Source: Asterias amurensis
Taxonomy: Eukaryota > Echinodermata > Asteroidea > Forcipulatida > Asteriidae
Assembly (NCBI RefSeq): GCF_032118995.1
Contig: NC_092657.1
Span: 431,891-495,890 of the forward strand
Reading direction: 5' to 3'
Length of the DNA: 64,000 nucleotides
Of this stretch, positions 42,912 to 54,900 are shown piece after piece. Position 1 is the stretch's first letter; the number at the start of each line of letters is the position of its first letter. The notes below the pieces were generated by a model, which was given only the letters and a program-made list of their open reading frames with translations, did not search any database and was not told where the DNA came from. Both the position numbers and the translations under genes were made by a program.

Positions 42912-44508
42912 TTATATTCGCCCTTTTCCGACGTCGTCAATGATCTGTTTTGAACAATAACAGCAATTATTAAGAATTACGAATAATTATGTAAACATGG
43001 ACTATGACCAGCCTGAGGGTTTAAAACAATCATCACCAGCAAAGATTTAAATAGTATTGGTTAACAGTAAAGGTGCGACTGTGCATAACCACTTTAACAT
43101 TAGATATCATTTAATGAATAATAATAAAAATGTGAAGGCCTATAATTATATGAAACATTCATTTAAATCACACGTTGAATAATAATAGTAACAAACAACA
43201 TAAGCGACATGCACAATGGGAATAAATAAAATAACAGTGACAATATAGCAACAGTGCCAATCAAAGATCAATAAACAAGAATCTATCATGAAGAGATGTT
43301 TATCAATCAGTCAACCAACCAATCACTTAAATAATCAATGAATCAATAAATCAAGCAATCAATTAATTAATCAAACAATCAAGAAATTAATCAATCATAA
43401 CTAAATTAATCAACAAACAATCAAATAAATAAATCACTAATCCATCAATGTTCCTGTCAATAAATCAATCAATTATAAGTAAATAAATCAACAAACAAAT
43501 CAATCAAATCACTTTTCCGTCAATTTGTATCAATGAACAATCAATGTAAAACAAATTCCACACTGTCATAAAAAAGTGATAAAATACACAAGATGTAAAG
43601 AACAGATAGGACTGAGTAATCATTAAAGACTTGAAGAAAGGAAGGAAACAATATGAAGGATAATTTAAGAGGTACAAAGAAACAAAATTGAAGATGAAAG
43701 TCAAAACTGAAAAACATTACCTCTGAATATTCCGCACAGCAACACCCAATACCAAACGCAGCCAACCCTGACATCGTTGCTAACAAAGCTAAGAGGTCAA
43801 TACCAGCATCCGCTGCGATGACCCCAACCCAAAGTTCAAAGGTTAGATTGAAAGATTGGTTTTGAAACGTTGCTGGTTGATATTCTTGAAGGTATTGACT
43901 GTTGTAAAGGTTGTATGTGTGGATTGCGACGTTGCCAAGGGCTGATGCTATTGCTAGGATACACATAAAAGCGGTCCCTCTTGAACTCTGTGGGCAAACA
44001 GTAAATAAAGTTTGAATAAGTTGAGTTCCATTTATAAACTGTGGTTTTAATTCACAACATTGTAAATTCAAAATTCATACCCTGTACGGACAGAGAATTC
44101 AGAATTGTGATTTGTCAGAATTGCAATAATGTTATACAAAACATTACAAAACAAGTTTATCTTACCCAATCATCGTCGCTCATTTTCTTTGCAATAAAAA
44201 TTGATGCTACACCAGCCATAAAAATCTGTTGGCATAGAAAAAGCAAAACAAATTGAAAACATTTGTATTGTACGTCCTGATAAAGAGCCACATTGAAAGG
44301 TTTGACCAATTCGGTTCAATCATTTAGGATAACTTACCGCTGCCCCACCCCATATAAGGGCATGACCAGTTGTAAAGATGACAAGGAAGTCAAAGAAGTT
44401 GAAAACAACGCCCGCAGCGGCGTAAAACATGCCAATGGTAATCAGGAGAGCACCACTGCACTTGAGACATCGGAACCGACATCTTGTAGAACCACAAGAG
44501 CAACACAT
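42912..44508 (-). CDS. MS4A-like four-TM protein
   Basis: Coding exons 44508-44338 (57 codons), 44225-44166 (20 codons) and 43987-43721 (89 codons), all phase 0. A possible last exon at 42944-42912 encodes IIDDVGKGRI and a stop after an AACAG acceptor (weak). It starts MCCSCGSTRCRFRCLKCSG, a cysteine-rich cytosolic N-terminus. TM1 is ALLITIGMFYAAAGVVFNFF. GHALIWGGAAIFMAGVASIF is the MS4A-type W-G-G TM2 spanning exons 1/2. TM3 is TAFMCILAIASALGNVAIHT. A loop follows with NQSFNLT (two potential N-glycosylation sites), then TM4 GIDLLALLATMSGLAAFGIG ending CCCAEYSE. Exon 2 is exactly 20 codons and phase 0, as in MS4A-like gene 1, and both TM4s end in a Cys cluster just before the intron. It is therefore a convergently oriented paralogue with a far shorter tail. 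The donor after exon 3 is GTAATG. Confidence 0.78.
43300..43515. repeat. Impure (AATC)n microsatellite
   Basis: AATCAATCAATAAATC-like repeats with many interruptions, just 3' of the exon 43987-43721 donor on the gene strand. Confidence 0.8.
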
Positions 44509-45189
44509 TGTAATGGCGGACTGCCTCTATATACAATCTGTTTGTTAAAAAAGATAAACCAATAGTTAATGCAAACAGGTCTTTTTGTTCAATTGACGAT
44601 ACGTATGCTTCCATCAGCCTGTTATGGGAAAGACACTGGAGACTCTTCATGAGCATGCTGATGACTCGCTGACATAAATTTCACCCATCTGCCTATAAAG
44701 CAAAAAGTAGCTAAGCACAATTTACTCTCGAGGTTAAAGTTACCAACAATGTCACATCCCATATGTGACTAGTATTTGTCGTAAGCATTATTTTCTGCTT
44801 GGGCAGTTAGATGAAATTGTGACCTGGTTGAAAGTTGACACCCTCTCGTGAAAATAATATCGGCAACACAAGATGGAACCGTCCATTAAAACATCAGTCC
44901 ATAATTATAATTAATGCAACTATTAGCTTCAATATTTACTTCACCATACAATATTATTGTGTTGTGTCATGTAAGTGTTGGGTATAGCTTCAGCTCTTTC
45001 TTGCATGCACTAGGTGTGTCTAAATTGTCTTTAGCTTCAATATATTATTTCTGTCTAGGGATGTTGTTCGTCTTTTTGTTTCATCCTAGAGTTATGGGTT
45101 GGAAATATAAAGATGTTTCTCAACTCTTGCTATAAAATTATTGGGATTTGTTTAGTGTATGATGTAAAGAAAGGTCTGAAACAAACAAC

Positions 45190-45249
45190 AAAATAAAGAA
45201 AGAAACAAAGAAAGAAAGAAAGAAACAAACAAACAAACAAACAAACAAG
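45190..45249. repeat. (AAAG)n/(AAAC)n microsatellite
   Basis: GAAA units change to (ACAA)n at about 45230. Simple sequence, no gene. Confidence 0.85.
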
Positions 45250-45438
45250 CAACATCACTGCAAAAGAAATAGATTTTGTAAAAAACATATGCCATTCAGA
45301 AAAAGTACTACTTGCGACGTTAAATTGTCCATGATTACTATACATGGGTATGTTAGAGTAAAACTTGGCAACATTTAACTTCACTCTGAATGAAAGAGAT
45401 CATTTCAAAATGATGGGATCACTACCCACTATGGTTGG

Positions 45439-45460
45439 TGACGTCATGAGTATGACGTCA
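45439..45460. promoter_or_regulatory. Two perfect CRE palindromes, 14 bp apart
   Basis: TGACGTCA occurs at 45439-45446 and again at 45453-45460, ~930 bp upstream of the start codon of the minus-strand MS4A-like gene. Full-length doublets are less expected by chance than half sites, but no other promoter feature is visible. Confidence 0.35.
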
Positions 45461-45799
45461 TTAAGGTTTACTGTGAGTTCATATCGACGTTTGGTTAACA
45501 CATGTAATATTGGATTTCATTATTATGTTAATAAGTGTCTGCATTGATTAAATGTCACTGATATTAAATCGCTTCTGAAATAACTAAACGACTGTTCGTA
45601 AACATATGGGTAGGCGGGCATGGGATTGGGGTGGGGTTTGTAAGGGGAGGTAGTTGGGTGTGTTTGGACTTTAGCAACATCTCTTTTCACACGACAGTAA
45701 TTTATCAGGGGTCCCTTGTTATGAGGTTTTACAAGTTGCACTTCTTGTGAAAGGACACCAATGTTTGGACTGACATGGGTCCCCTCGTATTAATGATAT

Positions 45800-48700
45800 C
45801 GCAAATTTGATGTTAAACTTTGTTGTTGTTTCACGTGAGGTGCAAGTTTGCACCCATGCTAAAATTAAGCAAGGGACCATTGCTAAATTGTTGTCGTGTG
45901 TAAACGGCTTATGTGATCCAGGCGTATACCATCCATTGGCATATCACATTGTTATGACAGGTCTCGTTCATGCTTGAACTCCGAACCATTATCCTTGTTT
46001 ACCCGGAACTGTGCGTGGTTCCTTCTAATTACTTCATATCTGATTACATCCTATTAGTTTTACTGATAAGACTGTTGTTGTTTTTCTTTATCAGTCAAAA
46101 CATGTTATTAAAAGTGAAGGTAAATATTTGATGTACTTAAGGATGTTTGATGTTTCTTTCTAAAAAGAAAGATAAAAGCAACTAAAGTGTGCTTAAACTT
46201 AAGGTAATATTGTCTAGGACCTCTTGTGTTTGTTTGTACCGATATTATGCATCAAGTTAATAAACCACATGGGATATTATGCAGGTACATATTGATCTAA
46301 TTGATGACGCAACTCTTACATCTAGAGTAAAGAATGTTATTTTGGTTTGACATTTACACGGTTGTTTGATGTTGGTAACCAGTTAAATCATAATGATACA
46401 TGAACATAGGCTTGTGCTTATTTGGAGATTGGTACGTAATGACGTCACTATCGTAAATATTTATTTAATGCCGCTGGTAGTCTCTCTTTAACCATGGAAG
46501 ATAAAAATAGATTATAACCTCCATATTTGGAAGACGTATGAGAAACTGTTTCACGCAGAAATGTTTTTCATCATACAGAAACGTTTATCAAATTGAAACG
46601 TTTTTAAATCTCTCACTCTAAAACCACATTTTGAATTTATCACACATTTATCATTCAATTTCAAATGCTCATACAGTACAAAATTATTGATACATTAAAA
46701 GCATTAAAACACATGCTTCTTACCACGTACATTTTGTTATGATAATTAAGTTTCAGTGGAGAAACAACCAAGTGCATACATTCCCTTTAAAAACTTACCC
46801 TTTCAATTCGTTTGGAACGAAGCAAAGGAGACGCCAATACGAGAAATGTAATCCTTAAAATTGAATGTAATAAGTAAGTCTTGTATACTACACGTATCAC
46901 CATATGTCGATGTGTTCGCATAGACATAGTCCAATACCATCATTACGGTACTTATACGCAATGTGGTCAAGTAGTCTTTTGTTACAATTTTAATATTAGT
47001 AATTAAAATATTGGAACATCGATTTTATATTAATATTCTACTAATTATCTACATACAGCTACAGATCAATGTAAACACTCCCAGAATGCATTGCAACAAA
47101 ATGTTGTGTAGTGGTTTATTTGATTTTATTAATAATACTAATATTTTTTAGTAATAACAATAAATAGATCAGGGTTATTGAGTTAGCCTATATTACTGTT
47201 ATTATTATTAGGCCTATGGCAATACCCAAAATTCCATAGTAAACATGTAGCGTTGTTCATAAGGCTCGTTTTTTTTAGTAATGGGTCTACTTCTAGGTAT
47301 GTTGTTGTGTGTTTGTATTTAAAAAAGAATTGGGGCAAAGGAATTTCCCATGGGGCAATAAAGTTGTATTTAAATGTATTGTATTGTATTGTATTGTATT
47401 GTATTGTATTGTATTGTATTGTATTGTATTGTATTGTATTGTATTGTATTGTATTGTATTGTAATGGATTGAACTGGATTGTTACACACATCGGTGTACA
47501 TAAAACTACAACATTTACAATTACAAAACTCAAATTGTACAGAAGTTTGTAATATTAAGTCCTAGCTAGTCTTGTTAAACTCTTCAATGTGAAATGGATT
47601 AACTTTTATTAAATTAGTTGCCAATGTCTTTTATTCATTTTTTTTTTAACATAAACATGAAAAATAATGTTCTCAAGTTAATGCTGGTACCAGCACAACT
47701 TTTTTATATATATTACTAACCAAGTATTTTTTTTATAAAACCAAGTGACATAATATTATTTTATTTCTCCTTGTTGTTTCTTTAACCCTTTTCTGTTTTC
47801 CAAACCTAATATATAAAGCTTTGTATACAATGCTAAGGAAATGTTATTCAAACATTTTTTGTATCAGTTTTCGTATAACGTCACGTATGCACCAAACATA
47901 AAATAAAATAAAGATGAAGTACAGCAAACTGTCAAAAGAGGAAGTTCGTTTTCAAAATATGTTGAGTGATACATAAATAAGGAACAAGTTTAATGAGGAA
48001 GTATATTCATATGTTCTTTGATTTCAATATCAAGATGACTTGAAATGCTAGGAAATGTATACGAAGATGCATCTAGTTTACTAAGTAACACACTTTTTTC
48101 ACTTGTTATGATAAAACTATTATTGTTATTTTCTTTACCCAAAATAAGGTTATGCTTTTGACAAAAGAAAGTGGAAAAAAATTAATGTCCGTATCCTGCC
48201 ACCACTTTTTTCTTCTTTTCGTAATGAAATAAAGTAAATATCATTGTATACCTAAATGAGATAATCTTGTTATTTTAATTTGTGGTGGGTGGCGGATGGA
48301 CCCAAAATTTTACCCCAAAAGACAACCAATATTGTTAAGTGGCGGTCGATAGGCCCACTCCCTTTGGTGGGATATAAATATATTATTCATAGAGGTGGGG
48401 ATTATGTGTGTGTTAAACATGTGAATATTGATAGGTGTGCATTTAAAAGCAACTGCAATACATTTTGAAGGTTTAACTATACAATTCCCAGCAAAATAAT
48501 TTTTTTTTTCAAATTCACAGCTTCTTGAAGATTGAAATGTCAAATCCAGTTTGTGCCTTTGAAAGCCCAAATCCTGAACTGAAGTTGATTAATTATTGTC
48601 CTCTGCTTCGTTTTTGTTTAAATTAAATATAACATTCCATGAAATACCATGAGCTTTCTACTACAGTTTAACAATATCACTTTGTATCGAGCGTACATAA

Positions 48701-50380
48701 AAAAAAAATTACTTGCTGAACTTTCTGCTAAATTATTTACAGTCTAACCACACTGTACGCGGCCATTTTGCACGCACATGTCATCACCCATTATGAACCC
48801 ACCCATTTCAGTGTCGGATAACTTCCTACCTTCTACAACTTCACTTTAAAAAAGTTACCCAAATATCCCTCGGCGCCGTTGAGTCGTGTACTGTGGAGTC
48901 ACTCCTACTTTCCTCCGTACTGCAATAAAATCTCCCTCAAACAACTCACAGAGCAGGAAATAATGTTGTATTTTCCACAATTTGATGTCCAACTTGAAAC
49001 AAGGTTGGGAGGGGCGCAATAACGTACAGTGGAGTGTTGAGTCAGACTGCACACACTCTAACGCACTTCAAAGTGGGGAATCAGTCTTTGGGCAGACAAA
49101 AAGAACGTGCCCTCACCCCAAACCTTTCTATTCAGCTACCCTTATGGGTTGACATAATAATAGCACTGTCGATGGGTGGTGATTGTTATGGTAATTAGAT
49201 TCAGACTTATAATGCTGCGTGGAATGTGATTTCTAACTTCAATGTTGGTAGGTTACGAAGGGTAGACTTTACTTAGTATTTCGTGTGTCGCTGATTTAAT
49301 TTCTCTATGTAATCATAATATTATTTTAATAGTAATAACAATAACGGACAACATTGCGCAACACCTATGAATAAAATCTACTGCAGATTACAAGAAATAC
49401 ATAAGATGCAAAGAAAAAGGATATACATTTTGTACAACACAAACAGATCAACAATTTGGTTTCCACTTCGATTTATTGTATACATTAAGTGAAGATAATT
49501 GTCTAGTACAAGGAGGGCGCTGACTCCAAAGTTTTGGAGCAGCGTACACAAAAGTAATATAAAAAAAGCCTGCTCACCTATATAGGGTATAGTCCACGTA
49601 GTTGTTATTTTGTATCGCTTCTATAAAAAAAATATTACAACAAGTCTTACTCATAATTTTGTTTAATGTTATCATGGGAAACAAAAATTTCTTTCCTATC
49701 CATGCTGGAGTGGATCTGTTAAAGAGTTAAAGTCAAGTTCATCAGAGTCTCGGAGTTAGAACTAAATCGTAAACTTGCTAAATTTTGCATCAGGGATGGA
49801 AAATAATATGTGAGTAGGTGAAACGCAAATAATACGCCATTATGAGTTTATGAAACAGTGTGATTTGGGAAAATGAAACGTTACAAAAAATTAATAGTCT
49901 ACTTTTTATTGCAAAGGTAAGACAACTCCTAGTTTTTGATAAACAAAAGAATTTAAGTTTTGATGGGTAAACACTATCTTCTTCTTCTCTCCTTTATGAA
50001 TTATTTTAATCTTTGTTTTTAATATTTAATGAATTTGAAATATAATAGTAATAACAATTATTGACTGTGATTAGTTTTGCATTAAATATATCAGAATATT
50101 GATCTCAATTAAGTTTCGGGAATCAACCAACTTATACGTAACAGAGAGGCCACGTAAGTTACTTAAATAACACGATAAAGTAAATAATTATTTTCAAAGG
50201 GAAACAAACCTTTAAAAATTACTAAGTCAAGTAGAAAATTGACATCTTTTACTGATATAATTGCCAGAGTAATAGAACCATCAACTAAACACCAGTCAGT
50301 CATTTACCTAGTCGTGAGTCGCTAGGTTTGTCGATTTGGTTCATTTACACATGTAAAACAAGCAGCTACTGGCGATTATC
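45800..50380. other. Large gene-free interval
   Basis: No coding exon with family resemblance was found on either strand. A spliced-UTR-like piece (minus strand 46855-46800, ending GAAAGG|GTAAGT) could be a non-coding 5' exon of the MS4A-like gene 2, but nothing proves it. The rest is AT-rich sequence with the pentanucleotide tract at 47376-47460. Confidence 0.5.
47376..47460. repeat. (GTATT)n pentanucleotide microsatellite, 17 units
   Basis: Seventeen consecutive GTATT units without interruption. Open frames on both strands here come from the repeat (period 5 cycling through frames without a stop). Confidence 0.95.
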
Positions 50381-50399
50381 GCTCAACAGAGGACGCTAT

Positions 50400-51718
50400 G
50401 CAGATATGGCAATATTCCTGTACACATTGCTTTGCGCACAGAGTACGGGCCTTGATTGAACCCGGAATATAGCGATATTCCTGTACCCATTACTTGTGCA
50501 CAATATATAAGAAGGCAGAACGTTACAGTTGCGTGCTGTAGACCTGTGATATGGCAATATTCCTGTACCCATTGCTTTGTGCACAGTATATGAGAAGACA
50601 GACCGTTACATTTACATGCTGTGAACCCAGGATATGGCAATATTCCTGTACCCATTGCTTGTGCACAGTATATGAGAAGGCAGACCGTTACATTTACGTG
50701 CTGTGGACCCGTGTTATGGCAATATTCCTGCACCCACTGCTTGTGCACAGTAATGAGAAGATAGACCGTTACGTTTACGGGCTGTGGATCCGGGATATGG
50801 CAATATTCCTGTACCCATTGCTTGTGCACAGTATATGAGAAGACAGACTGTTAAATTTTCGTGCTGTGGATCCGGGATATGGCAATATTCCTGTACCCAT
50901 TGCTTGTGCACAGTATATGAGAAGACAGACTGTTAAATTTTCGTGCTGTGGACCCGGGATATGGCAATATTCCTGTACCCATTGCTTGTGCACAGTAATG
51001 AGAAGACAGACTGTTAAATTTCCGTGCTGTGGACACGGGATATGGCAATATTCCTGTACCCATCGCTTGTGCACAGTATATGAGAAGACAAACCGTTACA
51101 TTTACATGCTGTGAACCCGGGATATGGCAATATTCCTGTACCCATTGCTTGTGCACAGTATATGAGAAGACAGACCGTTACATTTACATGCTGTGAACCC
51201 GGGATATGGCAATATTCCTGTACCCATTGCTTGTGCACAGTGTATGAGAAGAGAGACCGTTAAATTACGGGCTGTGGATCCGGGATATGGCAATATTCCT
51301 GTACCCATTGCTTGTGCACAGTGTATGAGAAGAGAGACCGTTAAATTACGGGCTGTGGATCCGGGATATGGCAATATTCCTGTACCCATTGCTTGTGCAC
51401 AGTATCTGAGAAGAGAGACCGTTAAATTACGGGCTGTGGATTCGGGATATGGCAATATTCCTGTACCCATTGCTTGTGCACAGTATATGAGAAGACAGAC
51501 TGTTAAATTTTCGTGCTGTGGACCCGGGATATGGCAATATTCCTGTACCCATTGCTTGTGCACAGTAATGAGAAGACAGACTGTTAAATTTCCGTGCTGT
51601 GGACACGGGATATGGCAATATTCCTGTACCCATTGCTTGTGCACAGTATCTGAGAAGAAAGACCGTTACAGTTGCGTGCTGTGGACCCGGGATATGGCAA
51701 TATTCCTGTGCCCGTTCT
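50400..51718. repeat. ~82-bp minisatellite, about 17 units
   Basis: Units contain GATATGGCAATATTCCTGTA, CCCATTGCTTGTGCACAGTA, a TATGAGAAGACAGACCGTTA segment and a GTGCTGTGGACCCGG end. Units are 80-83 bp and mostly 81, hence open frames up to 180 codons on both strands. There is higher-order structure: the run of units at about 50930-51080 (with the odd CAGTAATGAGAAG variant and GGACACGGG) is repeated nearly exactly at about 51480-51630. The array ends ~40 bases beyond the polyadenylation signals of the discoidin-domain gene. Confidence 0.95.
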
Positions 51719-51755
51719 AAAATGAACGGATGACGAAAAAGAAAACTTAAATCAC

Positions 51756-51776
51756 TTTATTTAAAGATTATTTATT
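51756..51776 (-). terminator. Two AATAAA signals of the discoidin-domain gene
   Basis: AATAAA on the minus strand at 51771-51776 and 51756-51761, 135-155 bases after the stop codon at 51913-51911. Confidence 0.6.
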
Positions 51777-51910
51777 AAGAGTTAAAACTGCAAGAATTGA
51801 AGATGCACTATCTAGGAATCTTCTGGATGTATTTTTACTAAATCGACCTTTGATTTTGACCTCAGGCTGAGCAGTTTGTCTTGATTAATATAATGATAAT
51901 TATTATTAGT

Positions 51911-54900
51911 CTAAGCGGTGCAACCAAGTACCTCAAAACGCATACAGCCTTCATCCTTCCAGAGAGTTGGTAGAATACGCAGGTACCTTGCAAACAATGT
52001 CTTTGCGAACGTTACAGTAACTTGTGTCTCACTGTCTGTATTGCCACTCTGAAAAAGAAAAAAACAATGAAGGAATCCGACTTCAGTTCAATTTCATTTC
52101 GGTAACAAAATACAGATTCAAAAAAAAAATGTAACGTCCATGACGTTTTGACCTTTTTTTTTGGCAGTCTTTCTTTTTCGTCACTGATTGAGTCGATCAG
52201 CTCAGTTTTTTTGCAGCAACTAACTGCACAATTTCTATTTCCTCAAAATGCAGATTTAAAATAGGTAAGTAAGTTGATGGTATGGGATATCACCATCAAC
52301 CCTTGTTTGAGCACCGTTTAATGATCTGTGAAGAACTAGGAATGGGAAACAGCCTCGACGTTTCGAATAGTGTGATCTGCAAGTTTTGATAGAGAACGGC
52401 TGGACATGGACTGTTTCAAGTGTCCTACGGGACAATGGTTAAACTTACTTCTAGTGGTACTCCACCAGCAGTCATTACAGCACTCCATTCGATGCCATTG
52501 TCACTGAACTCAACAGTGAATGTTATTACCCAGTTGTACACCGGATATTCACCTAGATCGCGTCCCTGAGTGATTAGACCAGTGATGTAAACCTTTGACT
52601 CGAAGTCAACTTGTATCCATGGTGTCTTGTCGCTGGTTTTCTTACACCATCCACCAGCGCTAACAAACTCTAAGTGCAAAATAAACAAACATAATATTGT
52701 ACCATAGTTTCCTAATACGAACTCGGCTAAATTTTACAAAACTCGTAGGTTGTTCCCGGAAGAGGCGACTTCGACTATAGCTACAGCTTCGGCTGTGGCT
52801 TCGGCTGTGGCTAATGCCTAAAACAAGATCAGATTCCTGTGGACTGACATCAGACAATGAATTTACCTTGTGTATTAAGACGAGCTCTAATAGCTTCGTA
52901 TCCACTAGACCCCCACTCTGACGACGCTGTGATACTGTCATCAGGTATAGCACCACTCTCCATTCCAAGTGGAACCGCATACGGACAAACTAAAATAAAG
53001 AGTGACAAAAAAGACGAAATAAAAAACAAAAATCCCGACAAACACCATCAAAACACACCACAGCAATCAACTAACACTAATTAATTGCACAACCAAGTTT
53101 ATCTGGATATGATGACGTCATAAGTAGATCATCAGAAGGCCGGACACGACAAGTATCGTCGCGAGATAGTTCTCGCTGGATAGACGCATTGCAACTTGGG
53201 ATTTTGGTTCTGATCTGCTTCAAGCCCTCTGTTTACCTATTCATTGTCAACAAGACGGTAGTCTACTATACGAACCATGCATGTGAGTCAGCTGTTTAAA
53301 CTTCAAGCGGGAAAAACAGCATGTCAAAACACTGTGACGTCAATATTGTATATACCATCAATCTCGAAGTGTGACGTCAGATGTTCATGCTAATGTGTGC
53401 CTCCCGGCCTTGCCTCACCTGCGAGGGAACTTTTTTGGCCTCAGTGAGGGTACTTTTGAAGCGTGTGACGTCACTATCGAGGGGTCTAATGTTTAAACAA
53501 CGAAGGGGAAAGCTCAGGTGCTTTTTTAAACGAAGTTAAAATACGATCTAGAGACTCGCATAGTAATTTGATGAGATAGAACAATACCTTGGTATTTTGG
53601 GGTAGGTGTTACATGACTTGGCTCCTCATTGCGGCAGCCATTTTGGACGGATTGAAGCATCCAGCGGTAGACGTTGAGCGGATCGTCACCAGGTTTGGGT
53701 TGAGGAACAGGCCCGAAGTAACAAGATCGCATACCGCCCTCAACAATGTCCACTTTGAAATAATATAATAAAACAAGTATTATATTATGTTAGGCAAACG
53801 AGTTCTTCCGAGAAGGTAATTTTGGCCGTTTTCATAATAGACTTGTGGACAAGTCGTTACACTTGTCGCAGTGATAGCGGAACGATTCTCTCACAACTCG
53901 CGACACTGCTACTGCTCTGCGCGAGACTGTGAGCATTATTCTCGTGATTCCGAGAGGGCCGTTTCGCTATCACTGCGACATACATAACGACTTGTCCTCA
54001 AGTCTACTGGTTGACAATCTTTGACATTATTTCACACTATTTTGAAGCATGGCAATATTGAGGTCATTGGGCGGCCTTATTATTGGAACTCTAAACTTTA
54101 TAAAGCGTGCAATGCACCGTCAATGGCACCGTCTGAGTTACGGTGGGCCGGCCGGATGCGGCCATGCTGCCAATCCATGAGCTCCACTCCATGGTGTTAG
54201 ATGAAGTATTAATCAACTTATTTTTTTTTCAGACAGTTCCACGGTCATTATTGTCAGCTCAAATTATAATTTATTTCTAAAAACCTATAATGGATACTAC
54301 ACAATATTACCCAACAATGTGGCTTCTGTGTTCAGGAAAGGAAATCACAAGGACCTTGGTCAGAGTAATACACACTCATAAATTATTTTGTCTCAAATTA
54401 CAACAATGGACGACACCCATCGAGTTAAAGACAAGCGGAAACCATTAAATCTGTGTTTAATTGGGCTCCTTCTAAATTCAAATACAAAGTATATATAGAA
54501 AGGGTAGTAATCAATATTTTTTTTTCAATCTGAAGCGCAGAGGTGATCAAATTTATGCCAACATTTTAATCCCCATATTGTAAAGTAGGGGAAAAGTATC
54601 TCTGTCAATAAAATATTGCTTAAAAGGATTGTACAACCCACTGTTTGTTTCATTTTTTTTTTTTTTGGTTTTTAGACATCACGCAGGAAGAATAGTCTGC
54701 TATTTGAATACACCATCTGAGAAGCGTTACCGTGGTAACGCTTCTAACAATAAATTATAAATAGTATATTGAGGGAGAAATTTTTTTTTTTTACATAACC
54801 GCAGTACTTCAAAGTAAAATGTTTCTCAAAATGCAACCCAAAGCTGGTGTCACATTTAAAGAAATTCAACGGGTTTGTTTGCCAGACGTGTTTGTTTGCA

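Noticed and set aside
42912-42944. Certain last exon for MS4A-like gene 2
   Set aside because: Included only as a possibility: a 10-codon exon with one weak acceptor cannot be told from chance without cDNA.
47183-47552. Open frames of ~100 codons on both strands
   Set aside because: They arise from the GTATT pentanucleotide tract and its flanks.
50400-51718. CRISPR array or repeat-encoded protein
   Set aside because: Direct repeats are contiguous without unique spacers, the genome is eukaryotic, and long frames occur on both strands because most units are 81 bp.
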